A stretch of DNA of 64,000 bases from contig OX352772.1 of NCBI GenBank assembly GCA_947095535.1, positions 314,474,018 through 314,538,017 of the forward strand, written 5' to 3'. This stretch comes from Poecilobothrus nobilitatus (taxonomy: Eukaryota; Arthropoda; Insecta; Diptera; Dolichopodidae). The notes beneath the pieces were generated by a model, which saw only the letters and a list, made by a program, of their open reading frames with translations, made no database searches and was not told the DNA's origin. The translations under genes were made by a program, and so were the position numbers. Shown piece after piece: positions 35,801 through 48,830 of this stretch. Numbering within the stretch: the first letter of the stretch is position 1; every line of letters begins with the position of its first letter.

Positions 35801-38800
35801 AAATTTTAGAAAATTCAGTTCTAAGGTAAAATTTTTTTTTTTTTTTGATATTTTTCATCTCCTTTCCTAACTTCTAGTTTTTCGTGTGAAAGGTGGGAAA
35901 GAACACGAACGAAATATTGGAGAATATGAAGAAATCTTTTAATGTTGGTATAGGTATTGGTTGTTGATACTGTTATCGATATAGATCGTTCTCAAGGATA
36001 AAGAAAAACAAAAAAAATCGCCTTTTATATTAAATGAAAAAAAAAGATACAAAGAGAGAGAAAAAAAAAAAGAAATATTTTTCTGGTGCTAATGGCATAG
36101 TAAAAAATCGGTACATGATGGAATGGGTCTAGACGTGGCTAAAATAGATGATTACTTTGGGTGCTCCAATTTTCTTTTTTGCTTTATTTGATTTTGGTGT
36201 GAACTATTAAACAAGTATATAACAAATTGGTCAATTATTAATTTATATGTGTATGTATATATGTATATAATTACTTGTATTTATATAATAATGTAAATAA
36301 ATATATTATTTAAACAAAGAAAAGAAAGATACAAGAAAATTTGTAATTGATATGAATTGGAAAATATTTATTTTGATTATTTGAAGAGTTTTTTTTTTTT
36401 TTTTTTGTTTTCTTTTTTAATGGAAATCAAATTACAAAATATTTTGTTGAGATTCTGTAAAATATTGTAATATTTATTTTAGAGGTTTCTTTTTGATTAT
36501 AAAAGAAAAAACGAATGGTATTATAATAACCATTTGTTTATTTTGTTAAAAATTTAAGCTGCATTTTAAATTGAACTAAATTGTATAAATTCAAAGTATT
36601 TCTCTTATGTAATATGTAAATGTATATAAAATTTTTCAAAAATTATCAAATATATTTAACAAATATTTCATTATCTTGAAAATTTAAGAGGTTTGACTAC
36701 ATATATTTAAAAATTCCTTTTAAATATATGTATTATATAATATCGGAATTATGATTTTATTTCAAGTTTAAATAAAATAATAATTTTATGTCATATTTAA
36801 AAGCTATTTTTTTTAGACACCTAATGGTGAAAATTCTAATGACTCAAAACGTGCAAATCTATTCTTGATTTTGGATAGTACCCAAAATATTTTTTATAAA
36901 TTAAAAAGATTCCTACGGAAAAGGACATAATTTCAGAAATAAGTTTTGCAAAATATCTTATATACATTGTATATTACATTTTAACATTTAAACTTAATTT
37001 ATTTAAAGTTAAAAAATTTTAAAAATTTTTAAAAAGAATTTTAACATTTTTAAAAACAGGATTAATATTATTGTATAATTGGTATAATGTAAATTATAAT
37101 ATCAAAAATAAATTTTATTCACTTTGATGTACTAGTTTTCATCATGAATTTTTATTTTACATTTACAAAGGAAAAGTCGAAAATTTTTTTATGCAATTTT
37201 CTGTTGTTGTACTTAAGAATTATTTTAAATAACTGTTGAAGCATAACAGGCAAAATTCCGCCCACTCACTTTTTCAACAAAAAAGAAAAATTCTTTTTTC
37301 TTTGTTTTTATTTTTAATTCATTGTTTTGTAAAATTGTATATTTTATATCTAACACGAGCATTATAAAAAAAATCATCTATAAGTGAAAACTATGCGGAA
37401 TTTTTTAATTTATTCAATTTTAGATGGTCTGCACAGTTTTAGTAAATTTTAAAAATAAATTTTAAAAAAATACGTGTACTGCACTTTCAATCTGTACGTA
37501 TGTTCCTTAACATAAATCTAAAAACAGTAAAAAAAAAATTTATAGTTTTAACTATGAAACTATGAAAATTATATTTGAATTTGAATTAACATTATGTAAA
37601 GTTTGAGTAACTAAAGGTCTGATTAAAATGTTAATTTATTTGTAGTACACTCATTTATTATCTTATACAAAATTTCGTAAAATCCATTTAGTCAATTTAT
37701 GTAAAATAATGATATAGTTTGTAGCTTATACAGAATTTTGTCAGAAATTGAAGAAAAATAAATGCTAAGAAATATTAAAAATTTGTCATCTGTAATTCTG
37801 CAATCATATTGAAAAAATTGGAATATTCAATATGATTGAAAATATTTATTATATTTACAATATGTGTTATTTGTTCCTACTATGACACTTACAATATGAA
37901 TTTAGTTAAGATATGATATAAGTGTTCCAGGAGCAGTTCACTTGATGGATTTTATGACAAATATATCTGTTGCAGATAGTAGTGCTGGCGAATAAAATGT
38001 GATTTCTAAGTGAAGTTGCTATAATAGTTCATCATTTACCATTCAGCTAACAATCCTGGTGACCCTATCTACCATTTGATATGATATCAATATAATAAAT
38101 CTCTAAAAGGATAATATATAGATTTAATTAATGAAATTAATGTAAATCAGCCGTTTAGGACTTTCTATAAGTGAAGAATTAAAGTAGATGTAATATTTTG
38201 TAAGAATTATATCTTGGCCAAATCTTTATATTAGAAATTCTTTTATAACTAGTAACAAATTTTTGTATTAAAATAATTTATCCAAAAAAAAAAAAAATGC
38301 ACCACCTTAACCATTATTTTTTAACTCACTTCTTTTTTTTTTAATTTTTTTTAAAGAATTTTTTTAACAACTCTTGTATTTTTATTTATTTTTAGAATAT
38401 AATAGACTGCACCATTTTTATATTTTTTAAATTTATAAGACAAAATATAGTTATGTTTTGTGTAATAATAACAAACGAAATTAAAAAAAAAAAAAATTAA
38501 TTATAAATATATTTGTATTTTATTCGCGGTTTATTGTTCATTCCTTTCTATTTTATTACTTGTAAATGTTAAAGATAATTATATGGAAAAATAAAAAATA
38601 AAGAAAAAAAGGTTATAAAAAAAGTGTAGAAAACGATTAAAACGAAACTAAATTATTGTATTTAAAATACTTTTTTCTATATAATATATTTGAAATAAAT
38701 ATAGAAATACAATAAAATACTTTTATATACGAAATAAATTTTAAAATTTGTAAAAATTGTAATCTATTGTTAATTTTTTTAAAAGTCTCAATTTACACTA

Positions 38801-39060
38801 TCATTTTTATATAGAGATTTAATTACAGTTCGATTGTTGCACTTAAAGTTCTTGTTGAACAGTTAAAGTTGACATCAAAACAGAACAGTTGAAATTTCAT
38901 TTATTTATTTATTTATATTAATATTACATACATTAATGTAGTGCAATATTATTCAACCATCGGCTACTAAGGCCATTATAGGTTTTTATACTATTATTAA
39001 ATTATATACTAATATTATTTATTTTGTTTATATTATATACTATATATTTACATTATGTTT
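32803..39060. other. Long non-coding stretch, 6.3 kb
   Basis: An (AT)n tract lies at 35319-35340 and many A/T homopolymers occur (for example 36389-36406). Weak ORFs such as 34678-34872 lack motifs. No element from the families described here was found in it. It may be intergenic or a large intron. Confidence 0.5.
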
Positions 39061-39172
39061 GGTCGTAAGGGGGGTATGTAAAGAAAAAAACACTTACGAC
39101 TTGTGCAGGGATCGAACCCACACTCCTTCGGTTAATACGCCACACGCCTACCCACTAGGCTACCGAAGCCCC
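39061..39172 (-). mobile_element. Variant tRNA-headed SINE (minus)
   Basis: On the minus strand: GGGGCTTCGGTAGCCTAGTG, GGTAGGCGTGTGGCG, AACCGAAGGAGTGTGGG, B-box GGTTCGATCCCTGC, then CAAGTCGTAAGTG and a poly-T-containing body ending CCCCCCTTACGACC. The head is close to SINE family 1, but the GCGTATAAAATACGC hairpin is replaced by GGCGTGTGGCGTATT, and the AGGAAA/CCACAT tail is absent. This is a distinct subfamily or a tail-less copy. Confidence 0.7.
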
Positions 39173-41818
39173 CTGAAATTGTACTAAAATGAAAATAATT
39201 CAAAGTTTATAATTTAAATTGCATACTTTAAGGCATTTTCTAAATTTGAATGAAATTAGATTAAGCCTGTTTTTCCTTAGATTTTTAAAACTTAACCATT
39301 AAACTACTAAAGTAAAAAAAAAAACTTTGCACCTAAATAAAAATTAAATATATTATTTTATTGGTTTTGTATAAGATTTGTTTTAAAAATAGTTTTTTTT
39401 TCTCAGTTGGTCAACTGTTGTTCTAGGTATTATATGAGGCAAAATCTATATATGAGGTAAAAAGTTTTTGTTACAGTTCAATCAAAATCTAAATTATAAT
39501 TTATCAATATAAGAATATATGGATATAAATTTTAAAAAAGTTCATTTTATTTTGAATCGGAGAATGAATGCAAGACATAAGCTCAAAAAAATAAGACATA
39601 AAACTCAAATATTATGAGCGATGCTTCAATTTAAGTTATGTAAAGTACTAAGGTATAATTTTTACGATACAACTAAATTGAAGAATACCAAAAAATCTTA
39701 GAATCAAAAGTTGAATCAAAAAGATCCAATAATTAAATTGAAAAATCATAATCGTGTATTCAATATTAAGAAGTTATCTATGGAACATTTTTATTTATAA
39801 CATTTTAGCCATATTTTCCAACAACAATATTTTAAAACAATTAAAATGCAGTATGCAAAATGCATTTATAAAGGATATATTATATTCAAGCTAAAAACTA
39901 TGCTTTCAATTTTAAAATGACCATTTAAAAGTTCATTTAACTAATACTAAAGTAAAAAAAAATAACAATAATAAAAAAGTGATAAAAACTTACCTATAAT
40001 TTTTTTTAACAATCTGATAATTAAAATATTCCAAATAGAAGATAAAGTGAGATAGAAATATAAAAAAAAAAATAAATTAAAACAAAAAAAAAAAAAAAAA
40101 CAAAAACAGAACATAAATGAAATAATTTACGTGTATATTTACTTTACTCTGTCACATAAATTGAAATAAACGAAGAAAAATGGGTTTTTATTTAAATTTT
40201 AATTGAAAATAAAACGGTTTGCAATTAAAAGCAAAAGTAAAATGCAAAAACAATTAAAAAAAAAATTTTTTTTTTATTTTATTTAATTGCAAAACAAAAA
40301 AGAAATATTTTTGGTAAAAAAAAAAAAAGAAATGAATTTTTTTTTTTTTATATTGCGCGGTTTTAATTTTGGAATCTTTAATAAATTTTTCTTATAGATA
40401 AAAAAAATAATGATGATGATGATAATGAAAATTATAGGTATCATGATTTATAATGTAATGTTATATTCCTTTGAAAAATTTTATACAAATTTTACAAATA
40501 AATTTTGTTTAAACAAGAATTTATTTTAAATTTTTAGTTAATTCTGATGTACAATTCAAACTACGTCTGCTTTTGGCATAACATAAAAATTGTGATTTTT
40601 AAATTACATAATATACTGATTAAATTGTGTGCTATGTTTATTTTTATTATTTCTTTCCTTTTTTGTAATTTTTTATTTACTTTTATTATAAGATATAAAA
40701 CTGACAAATAATTAAATATATATTAGGATATCTTAGGTAATGATATCTAAGAAGTGTGTATTTTATATAACAAAAAAATGTAAAGATCATTACTTTAAGT
40801 ATTTTTTTCTTATGGATCCTTTTTTTTAAATTAATTACTCCAAACTTTCTCATCCTAGATTCCATATTATTTTCGAAATATTTTTTTAATAAATTTTCTA
40901 GATTATTTTTAAATGGAATCCTTTTTCTGTACAATAAGTACCTTATTTAAGTTTAAGTCAACATAAACCATAACCAACGCTGATACTGATCATGTTGGAA
41001 ATTTAAAAAAAAGGACTATAATGAATTTTTGAAGATGTAGTAATTATTATGATGTAACATTTTAAATTCAATTAATTTTATATGTGTTACTCAAAAATAC
41101 CATATTTTCTATCACAAATCGTTTTAATTTAGAAAATTGACTTGTAAGATTGACTGAAACTGAATGGTAGTAAATATATTTTTCTTGTTAATCCTGTTAT
41201 AATTTTTCCATTCAAAAATCGATGATATAATCTTTTTAACATTTTATTAGTGTTAAAATTATTTCCGTATTTTTTTTTCGAGTTTTACTGGTAAGATCAT
41301 CACAGTTTTTTTTTTTTGTGTGAGGGTACGGTGAACAATTTAAAAAGAGAATAAAAAAGTGCACTGACTATGTTGAACTTTAATTTACTAAACATCAATT
41401 AATATCTTTTTCTAACACAAAAATAGGCTACAAAACCTTTAGTAGCAATGTACCATTTGAACAACACGAATCTATTGTTATATAACTCCATTTTTTGGTG
41501 CTCTAGAATTTTGGAGGTATTCGATGAATAGTGCGCTAAGTTGGTTATTCTAAAAGAAATTTATTTACCAGGAATTAATTGAAGAACTAGCACATAAGAT
41601 TGTATTGTTAAAGTGGGAGTAGAAAGGGAGGATATTTGCTAATGACAGTTCAAAGAATTAAAACATAAAATGATCTATCAATTTTTTGAACTACTTATGA
41701 TTGCGCTTCACTAATTCTTATAATCTATATTTTCCTTTTGGAATGCCCAACATAACGCGACATTCATCGAACATAGCTGCTAAAATTCTACAGCAGTATA
41801 TAAAATAGATTTATATAC
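39173..41818. other. Non-coding A+T-rich spacer
   Basis: Long A runs (for example 40086-40100 and 40318-40328) and no coding signal. The ORF at 40686-40934 is low-complexity. Confidence 0.5.
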
Positions 41819-42163
41819 AGCCTTTATACCCGTACGATAAGGATCGTTATACCCATACGATAAGGATCGGCTATATTAAAATTGCTCCTCCGTTTGTAAC
41901 ACCTCGAAATAAGCTAGCTAGATATACCTTCAAATGTATGGATCGGATCAGAATTAGATTCTGAGTTGATTAAGCTTTGTCCGTTCGTTCGTCTGTCCGC
42001 CAGCAAAATAACTCAAAAACTAAGTAAGCTAGAGTCTTGAAATTAACACAACATATTCTTACGTGAATTTGTAGGTTTCCTATTTTTTTTTTGGTTGAGA
42101 TCCGACCAAAACTTCGGGTAGCTATCGAACAACGAACTTTTAGATCTCCACATTTTTTTTTTA
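41819..42163 (+). mobile_element. TCCG-type element, family B, 5' part
   Basis: Starts with a duplicated 23-bp unit (TTATACCCGTACGATAAGGA..., 41824-41846 and 41847-41869). It continues with CTCCTCCGTTTGTAACACCT, CTAGATATACCTTCAAA, GTATGGATCGGATCAGA, a short TCCGTTCGTTCGTCTGTCCG block, AACTCAAAAACTAAG and GAGATCCGACCAAAACTTCG. It aligns with the reverse complement of 62450-62803. The core and far end are missing. Confidence 0.75.
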
Positions 42164-42865
42164 AATAAGTATCTAAGGTATCTAAGTTGACAATGGCAAC
42201 TGTATTCTTCCTCCTTCTTATTATGAAATCATATCTTGCCTCCTTAAACTGAAAGAAAGTTTCTTAAAAAGACCAAACCATATAAAACAATTGTTAAAAA
42301 ATTTCGAAAGTTTAAAAATTTAAATGTATTAATAGAATTATTTATAATAATTTGAATAATTAGTACATATATATTTTTACATTTTAATTCAATCTTAAAA
42401 TTTCAAAATTAATTTTCTTAAATCACTAAAGACCACCTAGCAATTATTAAAATTGTACAACAGATGAATACAAAAAAAAATGTTAAATTGTTCAATTTAT
42501 CATTTTAAGTTGAATGTAAATTAATTTTAAAAATCTTTAATCGTTAAAATTAGAATTTTTCAATTTAAATAAATTTGGATTAAATAGATTTATTTTTGGT
42601 ACATTAATAATAATTTTTTCTTCTTCTTGACAGCATATGTTTAGAAAGAAAACTTTGGTTTAAAATATTGCTGCTATCTGCAGTCAATTAAAGTAAATTT
42701 TTAATTGTATTTTTAATTGCTACATTTTCTTTTCTTTTAAAGTGAATCTAAAATTTTAAATAATTAATTCGAATTCCGTTTAATTGAAATTTTAATAAAA
42801 TACCCTATGATTTTATTAAAAGTAATACGCAGCTACCAGATTTATTCCTTTGAAAAACATAAATA

Positions 42866-43028
42866 TTTTTTTATTTTTTTTATTCATTTCTCTGTCACAT
42901 AAATGTGGACAGGAAATTATACAGGCTTTCCTCTTCAGGCGTGGCTGTAAGTGTCGTAAGAGGAATTATCTCTTACAACGTGTGTGGTATTCGAACCCAC
43001 ACTTTACCCACTAGGCCACCGAAACTCC
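42866..43028 (-). mobile_element. SINE family 1 with internal deletion (minus)
   Basis: The tail hairpins, the GTCGTAAG segment and the B-box (GGGTTCGAATACC) are present. On the minus strand the head jumps from GTGGGTAAA directly to GTGTGGG. The GCGTATAAAATACGC hairpin and CACCGAGG are deleted. Confidence 0.85.
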
Positions 43029-43894
43029 TACATAAATATTTTGATTAGATTTTATTTATTTCTAGCACTTCGACCATATTTCAATAAATTGTTCAAAAAT
43101 TGGCTAATACTAACTCTTTTAAAACCTACAATTGAAAATTATTAAAAAATATTTTTTTCAGATAAAAGCACTAATTTTTCTTTTTTTTTTTGAATCTAAA
43201 TTATTTACCAATTGAAAATTAAATTAAAAAAAATAGTTATCATCTCCACTCTAGAGAATGATAACTAATTACATAAATTAACTTTAATTTATACAACAAT
43301 CACTAAATGGGAGGTTTTTTTTTTAAATGCATAACAATACTTTGTTTTAAAAAAAATTAAAACCATTTTATTTTTTTGTTTCTTTTTTTTTATTCCAATT
43401 TCCACAGTATCAGGTGTATTTTAGTACGTCTAGGATATTTTCATATATTAATTAAATTAATTTTGTAATCATGTTTATTCTCTCTCTGTAAAATGTATAC
43501 AGTGAAACCTTATTAAATTGAAACAACATTTTAATTTTTTTTTTTAAATTTATTTTATTTAATTTTAAAATTTAAAATTTTGAAGAATTTTTGTAGAATG
43601 TATAAATGTGTTTGACTTAATCAACTTTTAGGGGTATGATATTATTAGATTAGGTTCTTCCCACTTCATAGAGCAATAAAATTTAATTAATGGATAGTTG
43701 TCATTAGAATACTAATTTAGTAGAGTATTTTTGTATGTTATCCTATTAATTTCGCGACTTAAACTTCTCACTGCAGTTGGAAAAAGTTTTTTTTTCAAAT
43801 ATTTATATCTAAAGATCTGCTAATTATGTTTTCTATCTAAAAACGTTAATCGGTATAAAATTTTTTAAGCTTTATTATCATTTTAGCAATTATA
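43029..43894. other. Non-coding spacer
   Basis: No coding signal or recognisable repeat. Confidence 0.5.
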
Positions 43895-45160
43895 ATATTA
43901 AACGTTTAAAAAAATTTTTCGAATTTACTTTATCGTTATGTCAAAATAAAATTTTGTAAAACTTTGGTTCATCTGTATCTCCCCAACGCTTTTAGTAAAA
44001 ATCTTAAAATTTTCCGACAAAGAGAAAGATCTTTAAGAATTAGTATAAATAACTTATGTTTGTACCTTCATTTGTTTAAGGAGTCGGAAATTAAAAATTT
44101 CGCTGTTTTTAAACACGTGTAACTGTAAAAATTTGTGGTAAGTAAGAATAAAAATCAAAGCTTCAATATTAAATTTTTATATGTGTGTAACATACACTAG
44201 GTTTTTGGTTATGTTTAGGGTATAATTAAAAAAATTTATAGAATTTTTCTGGGTCTAGAGGGTGGGTCTACCTAGTAAGATAATTTGGAGGGTTAAGAAA
44301 CGTAGTAATTTGTAGCATATTTCATTCTGTCCGCTCGTCCGTCTCTCCGTCTGTTTACAAAACTTCTATAGAGAACTTTTTGATAGAGAAAAAAATGTTA
44401 TTCATGGGTAGGTCTCATAAAAAAAATTAATGTTGTAGAATAACTTTTTCATGTAGCCCGTCCTATTACGAAGCTACAGCCCCACAAACTTTGAAAAAGT
44501 CTTATTTTTAAAGTTCTGTTAAACAAGTTTTTCAATCTGAAAACGCCATTCTACAGAAATTTTTAACTTTGTAAATCAATACTAAAATAGTAAAATTTTT
44601 TAAAATTTAGTATTTAAATTTACCGTTATGTTGAAAACAAATTTTGCATGATTTTTCTACCTATATAACTGGGGCACGCGTTTAGATAAAGACTTGAAGT
44701 ATTGAGGGAAGAAAGAACTATTAGAACTAGTATAAGTTTTCTCAGAAATTTTATTTTGAACCACCCCCTGTTTATGAACTATTAGGGCTCAAAAATTGTA
44801 ACACTTGTAACTTAGGCACCCGTATACACTTTTTTCTTCGGCAAGATATAAAAATTAAAGTTCCAGTAATAAATTTTTACGTGTGTTAATGGTTTCTATT
44901 AATTGTATGAAACTTGTAATTTTGAAAGAAGAAAGAACTTCTAGAATTAGTAGCTATAAGTTTTCTCAAAATATTTTTTTGTATCGTAAAATTTGCTAGT
45001 TTTAAACACCTGTAACACCTGTACAATTTTTTCTTTGGCAAGACATAAAAATTAAAGCTTCAGTAATATATTTTTATGTATGCTAACGAATGTTATTAAT
45101 TATATAGAGTTCCGGACTTACAACCCCTCAAAATTGCAAAAAACTCTTATTTTACAAAAT
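43895..45160 (+). mobile_element. Degraded family A TCCG-type elements
   Basis: The part at 43895-44205 has core landmarks only (TTTATCGTTATGTCAAA, CATCTGTATCTCCCCAACGC, GAATTAGTATAAAT, TTTTTAAACACGTGTAACTG). From about 44305 a second copy begins with CATTCTGTCCGCTCGTCCGT, TGTTTACAAAACTTCTAT, GGTAGGTCTCATAAAAAAAA, GCTACAGCCCCACAAACTTT, TTACCGTTATGTTGAAAACA, CACCCCCTGTTTATGAAC and so on to about 45160. The (TCCG)n block has decayed to CCGCTCGTCCGTCTCTCCGT. These are old copies compared with A1 and A2. Confidence 0.65.
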
Positions 45161-48100
45161 TTTACAAAAAAAAAGTAGTTTTAGTAGCTAATTGTACGAA
45201 AAATGCCACAAAAAATTTTTTTTTGCTTAGATACTTCATATTGAATAAAGCTGCCTAAAAAAAATTGTATGATCCTTACTTGTCTCAAACAATAAAGGAT
45301 AAATAAAAAAAAATATTAATCATATTAGATACATACATATGTAGTCTTAATTTATTGATATCTCTTTTTGATGGTTCTAATTAAAAGGTTTGACTGTGTA
45401 TTATTTCTTGAGATCATTGGGAAATATTTCTTTATTAATTAAAAAAAATAATTTTTAAAATTTTTTCCTTTTGTTTTGGTCTACGAAAAAATTTAGATGA
45501 ATGATTAAAAGAAACAAATTTACTAATTTATTATTACCTTTATTTTTTTTCTTTTCATATTATATATAGTTTCATTTTAATATTAAAATTAGAAGCTCCA
45601 TTTTAATATAATATTAGTAGCTTCTGCAGCAACAAAATTACGTAATATCAGTAGTACCTAAAACATTTTTTGATAGAATAACAATATAGCAAAAACAATA
45701 TGTTACATTTAAATTGATTAAATTTTTTTTTTTTTGTTCTAGAAGGTAATTATAATTAAATTCAACAAAACAGAAAAGGATAGAAAATATTAATAAAAAG
45801 AAAAACATAAAAAAACAAAAAAAAAATATTTTAAGCCTAAAATATAGTCTTTCTTTCTTTTGTTCCTTTTATGTTTTCATTTTTTTCTCGTTCAATTCTG
45901 TTGTTGTAAAGAAAAATTTCTTTTTAAAATCCATAATTGAGCTAGAAAGAGATAAGTGTATTCAAAGAAAAAAAAAGAAAAAAAAAACAAAAAAAAGGAG
46001 TGAGAAAGAATGGAAACAAAATTTTTTTTTCCCAGTTTTAATTTTTTTTCTTTGCTTGGAGGCGAAAAATTTCTTTTCATCTTCAAGGTTAATGAAGCAG
46101 GGATAAATAAAATATATAACGGCAAAACTTATAGGTTTAAGAGTAAGCAAATGAGAGAGAAAGAGAGAAAAAGAAAAATAGAAAAATAAAAAAAAAACAA
46201 AAAATCTGATATTATTTATTAGGCCACAGGGTGATAAAAAAGTGGTTTTGTGGTTTCTTTTGTTTTTTATTTTTTGTCTTTCTTTAAATTTTTTTTTCTT
46301 TTGCTTGTTATTGTTTTTTTTTTTTAATAATGAAAAGAATAAAAGCCGGAAAGAAAAAATTTTTTAAAAGAGATTTTTCCGTCTGTAAAATTCCCATGAC
46401 ATTGTTTCAGCAAATTATTACTTTTATTGTTATTTTTCTTGTTGTTGTTGTTGTTGTTGTGATAATCCTGTTTACACGCACCACAAATTAAGAATTAAAA
46501 GGGCGTGTTTTTTATACTTTCTTGTTGTTATTGTTCACTGGCTTTTAACAATATTCTTCTGGCATTAACATTTTATATGCTGAACTGTGATTTTCTCATT
46601 CTCATTTTTGTAAACTTGTATTTAGGAAAAAAAAAAAACAAAACAAAAGAAAAAAAATAAAATAAAAAATTAAAATTAGATTTTATTAGAGATTTTCAGA
46701 TTATTTTATTTTTCAATTTAAGGAAAATATCTGTTGGGTTAAACATTTAGATGGGATTTTGGGAATTACATATTTATGTATGTGTTTTTGTGAATTTGCT
46801 TATGAATAAAAAACAAAAAAAAAATTAAGTTGATTTATATAGATGGGTAGAAAAAAGAATTTGTAGGCAGGTAAAATTAAATTAAATGCATGGTAAATTA
46901 AATTAACCCTTGTTAATCAAGGTCATCATATTTTGTTAAAAAATTACAATTATTTTTTGAAGTTTGTGCTTTTTTGTGCTAAAATTTGATTATAATTCAT
47001 TTATTTTTTTTTTTGAAAGGATGTTTGATGAAACATTTTTGCCTGAAATGAACATGTTGAATAATTTAATAATTATGAAAATTTTCTTCCTATAGTTCTT
47101 TTTGAATTTTCAGATTATTAATGTTATTGAGTTATTTACCACGTGGTTTTTACAATTTTTTTTTTTAAATTATTTTCTAATTTACGGAGATTACACCAAT
47201 AAATTTATTAAAACTGCAATCATTATTGTTATCAATTTTTATTTTCTATAAAGTGAAAAACAAAATTAAATCTTTATAGGAATATAAAAATAATTTTATA
47301 GTTACAGTTCAAAAACATCTATAAATCTATCTATCTTCTCTAATCTTCTTCTATATCTAATCTATCTTCTCTATATAATTACAGTTAAAAGAAATCGGAA
47401 TGAAATCATAAAAAACAAATGTTCTCTTTTGTGATGGAGGTGTGTGACTAGTAAATTGTTATATTATATTTCTTCAAAAATCGAAATGTAAATAGTAGAG
47501 TTTGTTATGGTTATTTAATTTTTTTTTTTAAAGCCTTCATTATTGACCTAATCTTAATAAATATAGACTTTGCTATAAAAATTTTATGAAAAATCTTGTT
47601 TTTTTTTGTAATATTTTAATATGATGCTGTTCGGATAGGATACCCGAATAATTATAGTATATTTTGTTACTATAAAATTTTTTTTACAACATTACAGTTA
47701 TTTGACTTAATTTAGTGCGTATAGATATATTTATGTAAATTTCGGAGTTGCATTATATTTGAAGTTGTATGTTATTTTTGTTCTTGATCCCGTTTCGCCA
47801 AATTTAACAGAAGTTATTGCCATAAAAATTGATCATCTTTTATAAAATAGTCAAGTTTTCAGATGTTTACCTTTATTAAGTATCAAGTTTTGAGGTTATT
47901 TTACGTTTTTCAGTTGTATGACAGCTTCCCGTACTTTTTGTGGTAGATCAACCAAATTTTACAGGGGTTATTGGAAAACTTGATTTACAGAACTGAACTT
48001 CTTTTGACAAAATTTTAGATGCCCAGATTAATTCATTAAACCAACCATAAGTTGTGCTGACACTGATTTCATTATTTTTTGACTGCGAAAGCAGCAGTTT

Positions 48101-48741
48101 TAATATATGTAGCAAGAATATATTATTATATTATATACTTTTCCATAACTATATTGACTCCTTTATGGTGTCACAAAAGTAATGTCAAAATTATTATAGT
48201 CTTAGCCTCATTCACGTTAAAAATTAAAATTCCATATCCTGTTATATTAAAAACACATTTTAGGATTATTAAAATAAAAAATAACTTTAGACAAAAATTA
48301 AAAAAAATTTTTTTTTTTTTTTTTATCTAATCGATTTGATATTTATGTTTTTGTTATTTTATACCAAAACTATTTTATTTAAATTTATTTCTTGAAAGTT
48401 CTAAATATCTTTGTTTGGATTGATTATTCTAAGTTTTCGGTATCTAAAATAAAAAATATAATAAATTATTTTTCTTTTTAACTTTAAGAGAGACTAAAAT
48501 TACGTAATTTTCTTTTTGCACATTGGAAGTTCTAGTTCATTTTGTGATTGTCCACTTAATTGAGGTAAAGTTCTAAAAACAAAAAAAAAAAAGAATATTT
48601 AATTTTAAAAGTTGTTAATAAAATTTCAAATAGATATTTTAATATTATCAATTCTTATATAAATGTCTTTAAAAAAAAATTTACATTCTAAAAGTTTTTC
48701 CATTATCTATTTAATTAAAATAATTATTGTTCAATAAAGTA
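45161..48741. other. Non-coding stretch with purine and pyrimidine tracts
   Basis: Unusually dense alternating poly-A/G-rich and poly-T/C-rich blocks between about 45700 and 46700, with a (TTG)n run at 46438-46460. ORFs on the minus strand at 45892-46150 are artefacts of these tracts. This could be a 3' UTR or intron, but nothing shows which. Confidence 0.45.
46438..46460. repeat. (TTG)n microsatellite
   Basis: Seven consecutive TTG units preceded by TTTTTC. Confidence 0.8.
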
Positions 48742-48830
48742 ATCTAGCCATAATTATATTGGTTAAGACATTGGCCTTTCATTCCAGAGGTCTCAGGTAC
48801 AAACCATGGCTGAATCATACAGATTAATAT
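48742..48830 (+). mobile_element. tRNA-like pseudogene or SINE head
   Basis: CTAGCCATAATTATATTGGT then TAAGACATTGGCC resembles a tRNA D-arm and A-box. After an anticodon-loop-sized gap, CAGAGGTCTCAGGTACAAAC then CATGGCTGAA resembles the T-arm and B-box (GGTTCAAACC). The T-arm to D-arm spacing is tRNA-like, but acceptor pairing is poor and no 3' tail family is recognisable. It is most likely a decayed tRNA-derived SINE head and not a functional tRNA. Confidence 0.5.

Noticed and set aside
45892..46150. Minus-strand Lys/Phe-rich ORFs
   Set aside because: Products of purine and pyrimidine tracts; no coding character.
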